A stretch of DNA of 64,000 nucleotides from Aliidiomarina minuta (GCF_003987145.1 NZ_PIPL01000001.1:2046001-2110000); one strand, 5' to 3'. Counted from the first letter of the stretch, positions 44,139 to 53,066 are shown. A program made the numbers and translations. The notes: generated by a model not told the origin, from the sequence alone.

Positions 44139-44555
44139 ATGGAAATTAATACAACTTCACCGAGAGTAAACGTCCTTACCACGAACTTAGTTGATCAGCC
44201 ATCTCAAGAAGCGGCAGATCATGTGAAACATGCCTCTCAAAGCAATAACCAGGACAGCAACGTTGATTTCAGAAACATGAGTCGAGATGAGCTGAAAGTG
44301 TGGCTCAATGAGGAAATCAAAGCTGGAAATATGACCCTTGATGAAAGCCGACCATTTATGCACATGACACTTAATTTAAATGCGCAAACGCTAGAGCCAG
44401 GTAAGGGTTCTGAACCGGTTAACTTTATGCAAATGGCGGAAAATGTAGCTGAGTTTCATCGCTCAATTGGTAATAACGACTCTGCGGATGGACTCGACCG
44501 AGCTCTGCAAATAATGCATAAAGAGCAGCGCGGACCGTTGAGCGTAACCATCTGA
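44139..44555 (+). CDS. Unknown small protein A of a three-gene cluster
   Basis: The protein is 138 residues from the ATG at 44139, with AGAGAGG 8 bases upstream. An in-frame GTG at 44112 is less likely. It has no cysteine, signal peptide or membrane helix. Residues 1-40 are polar and probably disordered (N, S, Q, T rich). A helical domain follows, starting D-F-R-N-M-S-R-D-E-L-K-V-W-L-N-E-E at 43-59. Protein C repeats this motif and also aligns near the C-terminus (NFMQMAENVAEFHRS against NLFDQAQKGVDFYLG), so A and C are paralogues. I do not recognise the family. Confidence 0.8.
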   Translation: MEINTTSPRVNVLTTNLVDQPSQEAADHVKHASQSNNQDSNVDFRNMSRDELKVWLNEEIKAGNMTLDESRPFMHMTLNLNAQTLEPGKGSEPVNFMQMAENVAEFHRSIGNNDSADGLDRALQIMHKEQRGPLSVTI

Positions 44556-44570
44556 AAAAAGGAGACAAGG

Positions 44571-45002
44571 ATGAATATTTCAAATTATTCTGTACAACCA
44601 ACATCTAATGTTACGTCGTCTAGTAGTAACAAGCGTCCTGTCACTGAACAGCTGTCGAACAAAAGCCCCGATCTACATACAGACCGCGTAGAAATCAGTA
44701 CCGCTGGTTATGAAGCGCTGAAGGATAACGAAGGTCAAAAGAACATAGATATTAGAAATGCTTCCTATCACGACATTGAAAAGATTGCTGACCAATTGTT
44801 CGACGATGGTAAGATATCAGGTGGAGAACGAACGCTAATGAAGGTCTCCGCTCACCTCGAGATTATGAGTAAGCACGGCAAAGATTTAGATAAAAAAATA
44901 GATTTTCTGGAGGCATGGAAAGGGTGGGCCAGCTTTCAGCAGCCGTCCGTACAGGATGGTCCTCATCAGTCCATTTACGCCGCTTTACTTGAGTTGACTT
45001 GA
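44571..45002 (+). CDS. Unknown small protein B of a three-gene cluster
   Basis: The 143-residue, cysteine-free protein has an AAAAAAGGAG Shine-Dalgarno. A serine/threonine/asparagine-rich N-terminus (1-36) leads to D-R-V-E-I-S-T-A-G-Y-E-A-L. Next comes the motif N-I-D-I-R-N-A-S-Y-H-D-I-E at 58-70, a divergent version of the motif in proteins A and C. The rest is helical. It lies 15 bases after gene A and 24 before gene C, so the three are one operon. Function unknown. Confidence 0.78.
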   Translation: MNISNYSVQPTSNVTSSSSNKRPVTEQLSNKSPDLHTDRVEISTAGYEALKDNEGQKNIDIRNASYHDIEKIADQLFDDGKISGGERTLMKVSAHLEIMSKHGKDLDKKIDFLEAWKGWASFQQPSVQDGPHQSIYAALLELT

Positions 45003-45026
45003 TGAATTAAAAAAAGGAGAGATAGT

Positions 45027-45485
45027 ATGAATATTGATGGAAACAGTCACTATATGACGCAGGTTCGTCCGACTTCGAATGCAAGTGGTTCCCCCCAGGC
45101 CGACAAGAACACAAACGAGGTAACTCAAGATGCCGCTTCGGATTCTGCAAGTAGTGGCCCTAATTTTCATAACATGACGATTCATGAGCTGGAAGCATGG
45201 CGAAATGAGCAATATGAAAAAGGGATAGAGTTACCAGAAGGCATATCATTTGCGATCAGCGCGTTGTCGCTCAACAATTGGCAGATTAATTCTGCAACCG
45301 GTGAATTGGTACTCAAAGATCAGGTGGAACTTGATAAAAAGTATAATTTGTTCGATCAGGCGCAAAAAGGCGTCGACTTCTACCTTGGCAGAGGTGATTC
45401 TGAGCGCGCTCAAACCTGGCAGAATCTAATCGATTTTATGAATAATCAACAAGCCAGGGCTAAAGAAATAGATATCCTTGTATAG
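45027..45485 (+). CDS. Unknown small protein C of a three-gene cluster
   Basis: The 152-residue, cysteine-free protein has an AAAAAAAGGAGAG Shine-Dalgarno. Residues 1-45 are polar and low-complexity. The motif N-F-H-N-M-T-I-H-E-L-E-A-W-R-N-E lies at 46-61, and the C-terminal helix region aligns with protein A. There is no signal sequence, membrane segment or recognisable catalytic motif. A weak hairpin (AAAGGT/ACCTTT, 45489-45506) follows the stop and may end the operon before the convergent tetR gene. Confidence 0.8.
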   Translation: MNIDGNSHYMTQVRPTSNASGSPQADKNTNEVTQDAASDSASSGPNFHNMTIHELEAWRNEQYEKGIELPEGISFAISALSLNNWQINSATGELVLKDQVELDKKYNLFDQAQKGVDFYLGRGDSERAQTWQNLIDFMNNQQARAKEIDILV

Positions 45486-45508
45486 CCTAAAGGTAGTGAA
45501 ACCTTTGC

Positions 45509-46165
45509 TTATTTCTGGCGGGATAATTGCGGGCTGTTGAGGCCGTGTAAGAAGATCTCAGTACGTGCCCTAATATGCCGGCGCAGGGCGTCCTGATTAG
45601 GAAGAACATGCTTTCCGAATCGAACTCTGTCCAAAAGGCCACCACTCCACAACCCCAGGAGGGCTTCTGCCAGCTCTCTGTCGTCAGCACAGTCTGGCCC
45701 TGGGGCATGCCGGAGAAAGTCGAGCGCATCGAGCGTGATATCTATGGCTCGCTCATAGCCCGCATCAAGCACTTGCTGCGCTAATTCAGGATAGCTTTCG
45801 GCGCCAGCGGCTAAGGCATTATCAAACTGCACTATCTCCTTCTTGCACATAAGAGACAGCAACCAGCATCCGGTATCTATAAGGTGATCCAGGTTTTTAT
45901 TCTCTGCAGTCGTTAATTTCGGCGGAAAACCTGGGTGATTGTTGGTAGTTATTTGAACATAATCTTTGATTAGTTTTTCTTTTGAACCGAAACGTCGGTA
46001 AACGGTGGCCTTAGAAACTTCCGCCTCTCTGGCTACGCGCTCCATGGTAAGGGCGCTGAGACCCTCAGCACATACAATATGGCCAACTACCTCGAGCATG
46101 CGCTCGGTTTTATGTTGCTCGGTTGGACGCCCCGGGCTGCGTTTTGATGTCTTCATGCTGACCAT
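45509..46165 (-). CDS. TetR-family transcriptional regulator
   Basis: The 218-residue protein has an N-terminal HTH (ALTMERVAREAEVSKATVYR at about 40-59, then RFGSKEKLI) and a variable ligand-binding C-terminal half. In-frame ATGs exist at 46165 and 46156. It is divergent from the membrane protein gene at 46261, with a long palindrome between them, so it probably represses that gene and itself. The ligand is unknown. Confidence 0.88.
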   Translation of the reverse strand: MVSMKTSKRSPGRPTEQHKTERMLEVVGHIVCAEGLSALTMERVAREAEVSKATVYRRFGSKEKLIKDYVQITTNNHPGFPPKLTTAENKNLDHLIDTGCWLLSLMCKKEIVQFDNALAAGAESYPELAQQVLDAGYERAIDITLDALDFLRHAPGPDCADDRELAEALLGLWSGGLLDRVRFGKHVLPNQDALRRHIRARTEIFLHGLNSPQLSRQK

Positions 46166-46220
46166 AATACATTTTTGATACGCTACTGTTCAATAATTAG
46201 TTGACGCAGGCTGATAATCC

Positions 46221-46250
46221 TATTTATGATACGGTTACGTATCGTAAATA
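46221..46250. promoter_or_regulatory. Probable TetR operator
   Basis: TATTTATGATACG and CGTATCGTAAATA flank a GTTA centre, giving 13-bp arms with one mismatch. It lies between the divergent tetR and membrane protein genes, 11 bases before the latter's ATG. Length and symmetry are typical of TetR-family operators. Confidence 0.7.
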
Positions 46251-46260
46251 AGGTTGTCAT

Positions 46261-46881
46261 ATGAAAAGCCACAATGAGGATGAGTATCGTAAACCTCCAG
46301 TGACTCCGTCAGTGGACTGGCAGTACCCATCACCTTCAGGCGGGCTGGATCTTTTTATCGGTCCAGGCGCCAGCAAAGCCGAGCTTTGTCTGCAGTTTTT
46401 ACCAACTTTAGTATTGGCATTTGCGATGACCGGGTGGGCTGGCATCAAGATGGAAAGCTGGAGTTGGTGGCAGTTCATTGTTTTCTGGATTCTGCTGGTT
46501 GATATGATCGGAGGTGTAATAACCAATGCGACCGCGAGTGCAAAGCGCTGGTATCATCGTTATCAGATAGCAGCCAAAGACCATCTCCTTTTTGTTGCAC
46601 TGCATGCTATTCAGCCATTACTTATAGTGATTTTGTTTGCTCCTGAAAACCCAATGTATTTTGTAGTTACCTTCGGTTGGTTACTAGTGGGTGCATTAAT
46701 GATTTTAAAGTGTGCTGTCTATTTACAGCGACCTTGTGCAGGCGCCTGGGTTGTTGCGGGTATTTTACTTGAGCAAGCTGTACTGGATACCCCCGAAGGG
46801 TTTGAGTGGTTCTTTGCTGTCTATCTGATTAAAGTTTTGATGTCTCACTTACTGCTTGAAGCACCTTATAAGGCTAATTGA
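46261..46881 (+). CDS. Unknown membrane protein under TetR control
   Basis: The 206-residue protein has about five to six hydrophobic helices (from about residue 40 to the C-terminus) after a polar N-terminal region (DWQYPSPSGGLDLFIGPG). No transporter or enzyme motif is recognised. The operator palindrome immediately upstream suggests tight control by the divergent TetR regulator, a setting common for detoxification or lipid-related functions. That is inference only. Confidence 0.7.
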   Translation: MKSHNEDEYRKPPVTPSVDWQYPSPSGGLDLFIGPGASKAELCLQFLPTLVLAFAMTGWAGIKMESWSWWQFIVFWILLVDMIGGVITNATASAKRWYHRYQIAAKDHLLFVALHAIQPLLIVILFAPENPMYFVVTFGWLLVGALMILKCAVYLQRPCAGAWVVAGILLEQAVLDTPEGFEWFFAVYLIKVLMSHLLLEAPYKAN

Positions 46882-46969
46882 GTTCGGTAACTAATGTTGT
46901 AAGGGATACTGGTATTTTCACGCCCCCTTCTTTCTTCGATCCTGGTTTTCTTCGTCTGAATAAGCTTTG

Positions 46970-47485
46970 CTACAACGTGCTTTTTTTCAAGAGCTTACGC
47001 TGTAAGGTGCGGCGGTGCATGCCCAGGGCGCGTGCGGTGGCGGACACATTGCCCTGATGTTGTTTCAGCACCAGCTGTATGTATTCATATTCCAGAGCTT
47101 CAACGCTAATGGGTTGATCGATGCGTAGTTCTTTAGTGGATGTGCCCTCAATTTCCTGCAGCAGAACCTTAAAATCAATGGGTTTGCTGAGATAGTTGTC
47201 GGCCCCTAGCTTAATGGCTTCAACGGTTGTTGTGATGCTCGCATAACCGGTCATCATGATTAGGTTGGCTGAGCGCCAGCGCGCTTTGAGGCGCGGGATA
47301 AAGGGCAAGCTCGATGCTCCGTCAATGTTGAGGTCGAGTAAAATACTGTGTAGCGGGCTTTCGTCTAAGTCCAGTGCATCTTTGGGGTTGCTGGCGGTTA
47401 ATGTCTGCCAGTTGGACTTGGCGAATCTGCGCGCCAGTACCGCGGAGAATAGTGGGTCGTCATCAATAATAAGCACTTTCTTCAT
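46970..47485 (-). CDS. RegA/PrrA/ActR-family response regulator
   Basis: The 171-residue protein has a receiver domain with acidic pocket D8-D9-D10, phospho-acceptor Asp51, Thr79 and Lys101. A short linker leads to a Fis-type HTH at about 145-167, including G-M-H-R-R-T-L-Q-R-K-L, the family hallmark. RegA-type regulators control redox-dependent energy genes in proteobacteria. It overlaps the sensor kinase gene by 4 bases. Confidence 0.9.
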   Translation of the reverse strand: MKKVLIIDDDPLFSAVLARRFAKSNWQTLTASNPKDALDLDESPLHSILLDLNIDGASSLPFIPRLKARWRSANLIMMTGYASITTTVEAIKLGADNYLSKPIDFKVLLQEIEGTSTKELRIDQPISVEALEYEYIQLVLKQHQGNVSATARALGMHRRTLQRKLLKKSTL

Positions 47486-48699
47486 GAGGGATCCTGAACC
47501 GGCAAGGTTACGCGCTGGCGCACAAAATCTGACTCCACCACTATCTGAAGGGCGCCGCTGAAGCGTTCCAGAGTCGCATTACTTAACAATACCCCTACTC
47601 CCAGTCCCTGCTCACTTTCGACCGCGAAGCGCCCCAGATTAGCGAGCGACTCAGCAGGGGTACCGCTTATGCTGTTTTTGACTTCAAATTGCCAGTTGCC
47701 TTCACTCACCGAACTGCTGACCTGAACCTGGGTGTTGGGGGTGTCTTTGGCGCTTTGCTTGGCATTGCGTATTAGGGCCAGCAATGCGGGCAATAAAGTT
47801 TTGTCGGCATATACCTGTGCGTTGCTGGCTGACATGTTCCAGTGCATTTCAATGTCGGCCAGCATAAGTGCGGTCTGCTCCTGCAGACTGTGCTCAAGAG
47901 AGGTCACTGAAATCATCTCTAAGGTATTTTTCTGAACACTTTGAATAGTGTCCCTGAAGTCATTGAGTAAGACCGTGATTCGGCCTGTAGTTGTATTCAG
48001 ATCTTTAGCTAAAGGGTCATTGGCATTTTGTTCATTGAGCTCTTCAAGCAGCAGTTTCAGGGTAGATACAGGGGAAGCCAGTTCATGGGCAAACTGGGCT
48101 GAGACGGTGCCGACAGCGACTAACTGTTCCTGGCGTAGCTGGTTTTCGCGCAGATGTTGAGTTTTTTGCTGCTGGGCAATAAGGCTGCGTTGCATGAGCT
48201 GAATAACCAGCGCCAGCAACGTGGCAGCAAAGAAGAAAGTAATGCTCATGCCAATAAAGTGCAGAGTATGTTCGCCGTGGCTTGATTCCCGGGTGACTAG
48301 ATCCAGTAAAAAAGCCAGCTGCACGCTGATCAGCAGAGCGAAAATCAGCCAGGCTTTGCGGTTATTTAAAACCAGAAAGGCGGCAGCAATGAGGATCAAA
48401 GGTGCGGCGTTGGCGGCATTCATAGCACCACCCGATATGGCCAGAGCGGCTGACCAGAGCAGAGATAAACTCAGCAGCTGACTGAAGGGTGATTTTTTTG
48501 ATACCCATCCCAGTAGCATTGCTAATACAGTAAGCGCTATCCATAACCTGTTGGATGGCGGTCCAGTAAAAAAGCATAGCAGCAGGAAAAGCCCTGCTGT
48601 GCCCGCCAGCAGACCTGTTAAATAGTAGGCACCGGTTTTTGTTGTTGAAAGCACGTGCTGGCTCCTGATTGATGCCGGATGAAGGCTATTCTCTATCAT
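47482..48699 (-). CDS. RegB/PrrB-type sensor histidine kinase
   Basis: The 405-residue protein has five to six N-terminal membrane helices, then an H-box F-A-H-E-L-A-S-P-V-S-T-L with His205 and an ATPase domain. The RegB quinone-site heptapeptide G-G-x-x-N-P-F appears here as G-G-A-M-N-A-A (90-96), so the proline and phenylalanine are lost. The only cysteine is in the first membrane helix, so the cytoplasmic redox cysteine of classical RegB is absent. It forms an operon with the regulator. Confidence 0.87.
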   Translation of the reverse strand: MIENSLHPASIRSQHVLSTTKTGAYYLTGLLAGTAGLFLLLCFFTGPPSNRLWIALTVLAMLLGWVSKKSPFSQLLSLSLLWSAALAISGGAMNAANAAPLILIAAAFLVLNNRKAWLIFALLISVQLAFLLDLVTRESSHGEHTLHFIGMSITFFFAATLLALVIQLMQRSLIAQQQKTQHLRENQLRQEQLVAVGTVSAQFAHELASPVSTLKLLLEELNEQNANDPLAKDLNTTTGRITVLLNDFRDTIQSVQKNTLEMISVTSLEHSLQEQTALMLADIEMHWNMSASNAQVYADKTLLPALLALIRNAKQSAKDTPNTQVQVSSSVSEGNWQFEVKNSISGTPAESLANLGRFAVESEQGLGVGVLLSNATLERFSGALQIVVESDFVRQRVTLPVQDPS

Positions 48700-48723
48700 T
48701 TATCCGCCTGATGCATAGAGACT

Positions 48724-48738
48724 GCGACCTTATGACGC
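48724..48738 (+). promoter_or_regulatory. Candidate RegA/RegR binding site
   Basis: GCGACCTTATGACGC fits the RegR box known from Bradyrhizobium (GNG-R-C-R-TTNNGNCGC) with one mismatch. It lies in the 100-base gap between regB and the divergent TonB-dependent receptor gene, so the system may control both. The consensus comes from a distant relative. Confidence 0.4.
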
Positions 48739-48799
48739 ATCTTAGCCCAAAGCAGGGACTGCTATAGTCACTTTTTTATTTCCGAACTCCCCGACAATA

Positions 48800-50887
48800 A
48801 TGAAGCATATAGCAATGGGTCTGGCACTGATGCTTTTCGCAGGCAGCAGTATGGCAAAGAATGATTATGAAGTCATAGTGGTCACCTCTACTCAGGAGCA
48901 AAGATCAAAATCTGAAATTGCCGAATCGGTATCGGTATTTGGTCAGGATGAGATTGAAGCGGTACTGCCCGGCCATCCTTCTGATTTATTAAACCGGGCT
49001 GCGGGTGTGCATGTTAATAACCTGGGCGGTGAAGGCCACATGACCTCCATTCGTCAGCCGCTGTCTACGGCGGGCGTATATCTTTTTCTTGAGGATGGCG
49101 TACCGACCCGCCCGACTGGGTTTTTTAACCACAATGGCCTGTATGAAATTAATTTAAGTCAGGCAGCCTGGGTGGAAGTGACTAAGGGGCCTGGTTCTGC
49201 GCTGTATGGCAGTGACGCTATTGGTGGTGTAATAAATAGCATGACGGCGACGCCTACTGAGGAAACCAGCGCTCAGGCGACGCTTGAAATGGGCGGCGAC
49301 AACTGGCAGCGAGCTTTGATTTCGGCCAGTAGCGGCATAGGTACAAAGAACCAGGCGGGAGTTAGCTATAACCGGACGCAAAGCGATGGTTACCAGGAAG
49401 CCTCGGAGTATCAGCGCGATGCCTTAACCCTGCGTCTGGATTCGCAGTTATCAGATGCCATCAACGCAAAAACTATATTCTCCATGAACCAGGTGCGTCA
49501 AAGTGGAGCTTCCGGCCTGCGCGAAGATGATTTTAACGCGAGCCCAAGAAGCAATTATTTTGCCGGCGATGTGGGTGCCCGTGATGTGGATGCCTTTCGT
49601 TTGTCCAGTGAGCTGACTATAGGCATAGATGATCAGCGGCGACTGACGTTGATTCCATTTTATCGGCATAACGATATGACCTTGATGCCGCCGTGGATGG
49701 TCAGTTTTGACCCTAATCAGCAACGCACTGAATTTGAAACTCTGGGTTTATTAACAAGGTACCGCCAGCGTTTTGAGCATAGCGAACTTATTACCGGACT
49801 GGATATTGATCGTTCTGATGCGGACTATCACGAACGCAGAGTCATAGTGGATAGCGATGAAGCGGGAGTGCTTAGCCGCATTACTGACACCGACAGAGTA
49901 AATTATGACTTTAATGCCATACAGACCGCGGTTTCGCCGTATGCTCAGTATGAACAGGTAATTGGAGACTGGCGCTTAAGCGCTGGTGTGCGGCATGACC
50001 GTTTTCATGTCGACTACAGTGATAACCTGCCAGAAATTGTACCTGAGCAGGGGATTTTCCCCGGGATTCCTTTTCCGTCAACCCACCTGCGTCCGGCGAG
50101 CCAAAGCCTGAGTTTTTCGCGCACCACTCCTAAACTGGGCGCTATCTACTCGTTAAGCTCACGTCAGGAGATTTATGCCAGTCACCGGCATGCATTTCGC
50201 GCCCCTACCGTTGGCCAGTTGTTCCGCTCCGGGGCCTCAGCAGGTACTGAGGGATTGGCACCTGTCACGGCGGTCAGTAATGAATTAGGCTGGCGCTTAC
50301 GGCAGAGCGCCTATGCCGTTGAGCTGGCAATCTATGATCTTCAGGTGGACAACGACATTGTCACTATTATTGATGACGAGCAGGTTACCCGACGAAATGT
50401 GAATGCAGGCAAAACTGAACATCAAGGGGTTGAGCTGGGTATAAATGCTCAGTTGAGCAACGCCTTTTCAACCAGTCTGGCATTTTCCCGTACCCGACAG
50501 CGCTATCGGAATTTTGAGTATGTGTGTGGCGATACCACCTGTAACTTTGCGGGCAATGACTTGCCCAGAGCACCTCGCAACATGGCCAATATGAGCCTGG
50601 CATGGCAACCCGCTGAACTGGATTCGCTGCGTTTGGAGGCGGAGTACAATTACCTGGGTTCGTATTATACGGATGAAACCAACAGCGCCCGTTATGGTGG
50701 CCACCAGCTGGTCAATTTTCGTGCGCAGTATGCCATTACTCCTAACCTTGAGCTCATACTGCGTCTTGAGAATGTTTTCAATGAAGCTTACTCGGCGTAT
50801 ACCAGCAACCAGGTCGGAAGCAGCGAGTTAGAGTATCGGCCCGGGCTTGCCAGGCGCGGCGTGCTAGCCTTGCGGTGGCGGTTATGA
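48800..50887 (+). CDS. TonB-dependent outer-membrane receptor
   Basis: The 695-residue protein has a signal peptide (cleavage after SSMA) and a TonB box-like EVIVVTSTQ. A plug domain (about 30-150, with EVTKGPGSALYGSDAIGGVIN) precedes a C-terminal 22-strand barrel ending with W-R-L. It imports a metal complex or other scarce solute using TonB energy. The substrate is unknown. It is translationally coupled to the PepSY gene by an ATGA overlap, a pairing often seen in iron or copper acquisition. Confidence 0.92.
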   Translation: MKHIAMGLALMLFAGSSMAKNDYEVIVVTSTQEQRSKSEIAESVSVFGQDEIEAVLPGHPSDLLNRAAGVHVNNLGGEGHMTSIRQPLSTAGVYLFLEDGVPTRPTGFFNHNGLYEINLSQAAWVEVTKGPGSALYGSDAIGGVINSMTATPTEETSAQATLEMGGDNWQRALISASSGIGTKNQAGVSYNRTQSDGYQEASEYQRDALTLRLDSQLSDAINAKTIFSMNQVRQSGASGLREDDFNASPRSNYFAGDVGARDVDAFRLSSELTIGIDDQRRLTLIPFYRHNDMTLMPPWMVSFDPNQQRTEFETLGLLTRYRQRFEHSELITGLDIDRSDADYHERRVIVDSDEAGVLSRITDTDRVNYDFNAIQTAVSPYAQYEQVIGDWRLSAGVRHDRFHVDYSDNLPEIVPEQGIFPGIPFPSTHLRPASQSLSFSRTTPKLGAIYSLSSRQEIYASHRHAFRAPTVGQLFRSGASAGTEGLAPVTAVSNELGWRLRQSAYAVELAIYDLQVDNDIVTIIDDEQVTRRNVNAGKTEHQGVELGINAQLSNAFSTSLAFSRTRQRYRNFEYVCGDTTCNFAGNDLPRAPRNMANMSLAWQPAELDSLRLEAEYNYLGSYYTDETNSARYGGHQLVNFRAQYAITPNLELILRLENVFNEAYSAYTSNQVGSSELEYRPGLARRGVLALRWRL

Positions 50888-52314
50888 GAAGCCGGGCTTT
50901 TTGGTTGGGCCATGCCCGCACTTTACATCGCAGACTTATGTGGCCCGCCGGTATTGCCCTGATCTGCTTTGTAGTGTCGGCGATTACTCACCCCATTATG
51001 GTCTGGACCGGGCCTCAGGCTGAGCATCATCGTCCGCCGGCGATGCATGCATCCGTCGCCGTCTGGCAGGAGAATAGCGGGTTACTGAATCAGTTACCGG
51101 AAGTGAAGCAGGTGTTGCTAACACCGACTGAAACCGAGCCAGCGCTGCGGGTGACAACCGCGGACGCTGTTCATTACCTGCGTAACGGGCAGCCACTAGC
51201 TGACCATTTTGATCAGGAGCAGGCGGTTTGGCTAGCCCGGTATTATCTGGGCGAACAGGTGAGTCAGTCGGCAATCAACTCGGTTCAGTTTATTGATGCC
51301 TTTAGTGAAGCGTACCCGTCGGTAAACCGGCTGTTGCCGGTATGGCGCGTCGAATTTGATACAGAGGATCAGCTTCATGTATACGTAGATACGCAAACCC
51401 GCAGCCTGGCTTTAGTGGCGAATAACTATAAAGTGGTGTTGCAGCAGGTGTTTCAATGGCTGCATACCCATAGCTGGTTAGATGCAGTACCCCCGTTGCA
51501 GTTTTTGGTGACCTTTTTGCTGGTATTGTCTTTATTGGTATTTTCCCTTGCCGGCACTGTACTGATTTTTGCCTATCCGTTTGCCCGACGTATTAAGCAG
51601 CCTGCCAGGCGCTGGCATAGGGGGCTGGCGCTGGTTTTGTATATACCTTTAATAGCGCTTGCTGGCAGTGGTCTTTATCATACGCTCTATAAACAATTGC
51701 AAAACGCTCATGAAGGGCCGCAGCTGCTGTCGGAGGCGAGCACTGGCCAGCTGTCGATGCCTGAGTTGCCGTCACACATTGATGAGGTTCAGCAACTGAG
51801 TCAGGTGGTTTTTGCAGAGGGTTCGTCAGGTGTTCGTTTGCAGCTACCCGCTGATAATTACGCAACTTCCCGCTCTGAGCGTTATGCCGGGCGGCCTTCA
51901 CATAACGAGGCTGTCTATCTGAACGAAACTGGCATCATGGACTATTCAGATTCGGATCTGGTGAATGAGTTACTGGACGCGTATGGGTTCGCAGCGCCTA
52001 AGACGTTAACTCTGGTGACCCGTTTTGGCGGTCTGTATGATTTTCGCAACAAAAGGCTTCCGGTATGGAAGGCCGTTTATGAGCATGAAGTGATTTTTGT
52101 GGACCCTTCAGCCCAGGTTCTCGTTGAGCGTGTCGCCACCAGCAGTCAATGGGAACGCTGGAGCTTTTCGCAGCTGCATAAATGGAACTTCACGACCCCC
52201 TTGTTGACCCGTCAAGGCCGCGATATTCTGGTGGTTGTTGTTTTAGTTGGGTTCCTGGTGTTGCTCTTGGTGGGGATTCGACTGGCTGTTAAGAAAAGGC
52301 TCAAAGTGCGCTAA
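50884..52314 (+). CDS. PepSY-domain membrane protein
   Basis: The protein is 476 residues from the ATG at 50884. A GTG at 50875 would add 3 residues. It has an N-terminal helix (about 20-40), a periplasmic PepSY region, two closely spaced central helices with HRGLALVLYIPLIALAGSGLYH, a second periplasmic region and a C-terminal helix. Related proteins often accompany TonB receptors and are suspected reductases for imported metal complexes. It lies directly after the receptor gene. Confidence 0.85.
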   Translation: MRSRAFWLGHARTLHRRLMWPAGIALICFVVSAITHPIMVWTGPQAEHHRPPAMHASVAVWQENSGLLNQLPEVKQVLLTPTETEPALRVTTADAVHYLRNGQPLADHFDQEQAVWLARYYLGEQVSQSAINSVQFIDAFSEAYPSVNRLLPVWRVEFDTEDQLHVYVDTQTRSLALVANNYKVVLQQVFQWLHTHSWLDAVPPLQFLVTFLLVLSLLVFSLAGTVLIFAYPFARRIKQPARRWHRGLALVLYIPLIALAGSGLYHTLYKQLQNAHEGPQLLSEASTGQLSMPELPSHIDEVQQLSQVVFAEGSSGVRLQLPADNYATSRSERYAGRPSHNEAVYLNETGIMDYSDSDLVNELLDAYGFAAPKTLTLVTRFGGLYDFRNKRLPVWKAVYEHEVIFVDPSAQVLVERVATSSQWERWSFSQLHKWNFTTPLLTRQGRDILVVVVLVGFLVLLLVGIRLAVKKRLKVR

Positions 52315-52373
52315 AAGCCTCATAATGACGTATCCAGCTACATCAATACTGAAAGCTTACGCAGGACCTCGCA

Positions 52374-52589
52374 ATGCATCAGATTAACCCGAAAAAGTTA
52401 ATTAACAGTAAATGGACGGCGGTGGTGCCGAAAATGAAAGAAAAACACTTTATGGTGACTGAAGTCGAGTTCGATGAAGACGAAAAGCTTATCGGCTGCT
52501 CGATCGAAGCTGTCATGTCAAAACGTGTTTTTGAAATTGAATGGCGTGACTTAAAAGACGAAACACAATGGTTACAGGGTTGGAAGTAA
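52374..52589 (+). CDS. TIGR02450-type small Trp-rich protein
   Basis: The 71-residue soluble protein has the family pattern INPKKLINSKWTAVVP and ends W-L-Q-G-W-K. Members are small conserved proteins of unknown role in marine gammaproteobacteria. It precedes another small gene by 21 bases. Confidence 0.8.
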   Translation: MHQINPKKLINSKWTAVVPKMKEKHFMVTEVEFDEDEKLIGCSIEAVMSKRVFEIEWRDLKDETQWLQGWK

Positions 52590-52610
52590 CCGGATAAAAG
52601 GTAAGGGATT

Positions 52611-53066
52611 ATGACTGTGGTCAGTAAGGCGGGTTACAAAAGCTTACTAGGTATTATTATCCTGGCGCTGCTGATTGGCGCATTGATATATGGTGTGGTT
52701 CGTTTAGCCCAGCCGTCACCATGGCAGCTGCTGGAAGCTGAGTTTAGTCAAACGTTGAGCGGCACTATGAGTGAGCTTGAAAACGGCGAGGTTTACTTTA
52801 ACCAGTATAGCTTTTATGCCGGAGACGGACGTTTATGCCGGATATACTATTATGGTGAACAGGACCTTACCGAAGGTCTGGTCTGCTGGCATGAGGAATC
52901 CGGATGGCAGTATATGCTGGCTGAGGAAGGGCCAGACTCGGTCACTCAGGACGACGCCCCTTCCTTGATTCGTGAGGTTATGGCCGAATTGGAGCCAGGC
53001 GATACCTTGTCTCTGGCTGAAGAGCGGCAAGCTCTGGCCGCCATCAACGACCGGCCTTCTTCTTAA
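52611..53066 (+). CDS. Unknown single-pass membrane protein
   Basis: The 151-residue protein has one N-terminal membrane helix (about 10-32) and an acidic extracytoplasmic domain with cysteines in R-L-C-R-I-Y-Y and L-V-C-W-H that could form a disulfide. It looks like an inner-membrane-anchored periplasmic protein. I do not recognise the family. The last 23 bases overlap the convergent thioesterase-like gene. Confidence 0.65.
   Translation: MTVVSKAGYKSLLGIIILALLIGALIYGVVRLAQPSPWQLLEAEFSQTLSGTMSELENGEVYFNQYSFYAGDGRLCRIYYYGEQDLTEGLVCWHEESGWQYMLAEEGPDSVTQDDAPSLIREVMAELEPGDTLSLAEERQALAAINDRPSS

Noticed and set aside
43881..46260. Tn7-type island behind glmS
   Set aside because: The attachment-type sequence is present, but no transposon ends, tns genes or target duplication could be seen.
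47256..48481. Open frames opposite the RegA/RegB-type genes
   Set aside because: They are antisense frames of well-supported genes with low-complexity translations.
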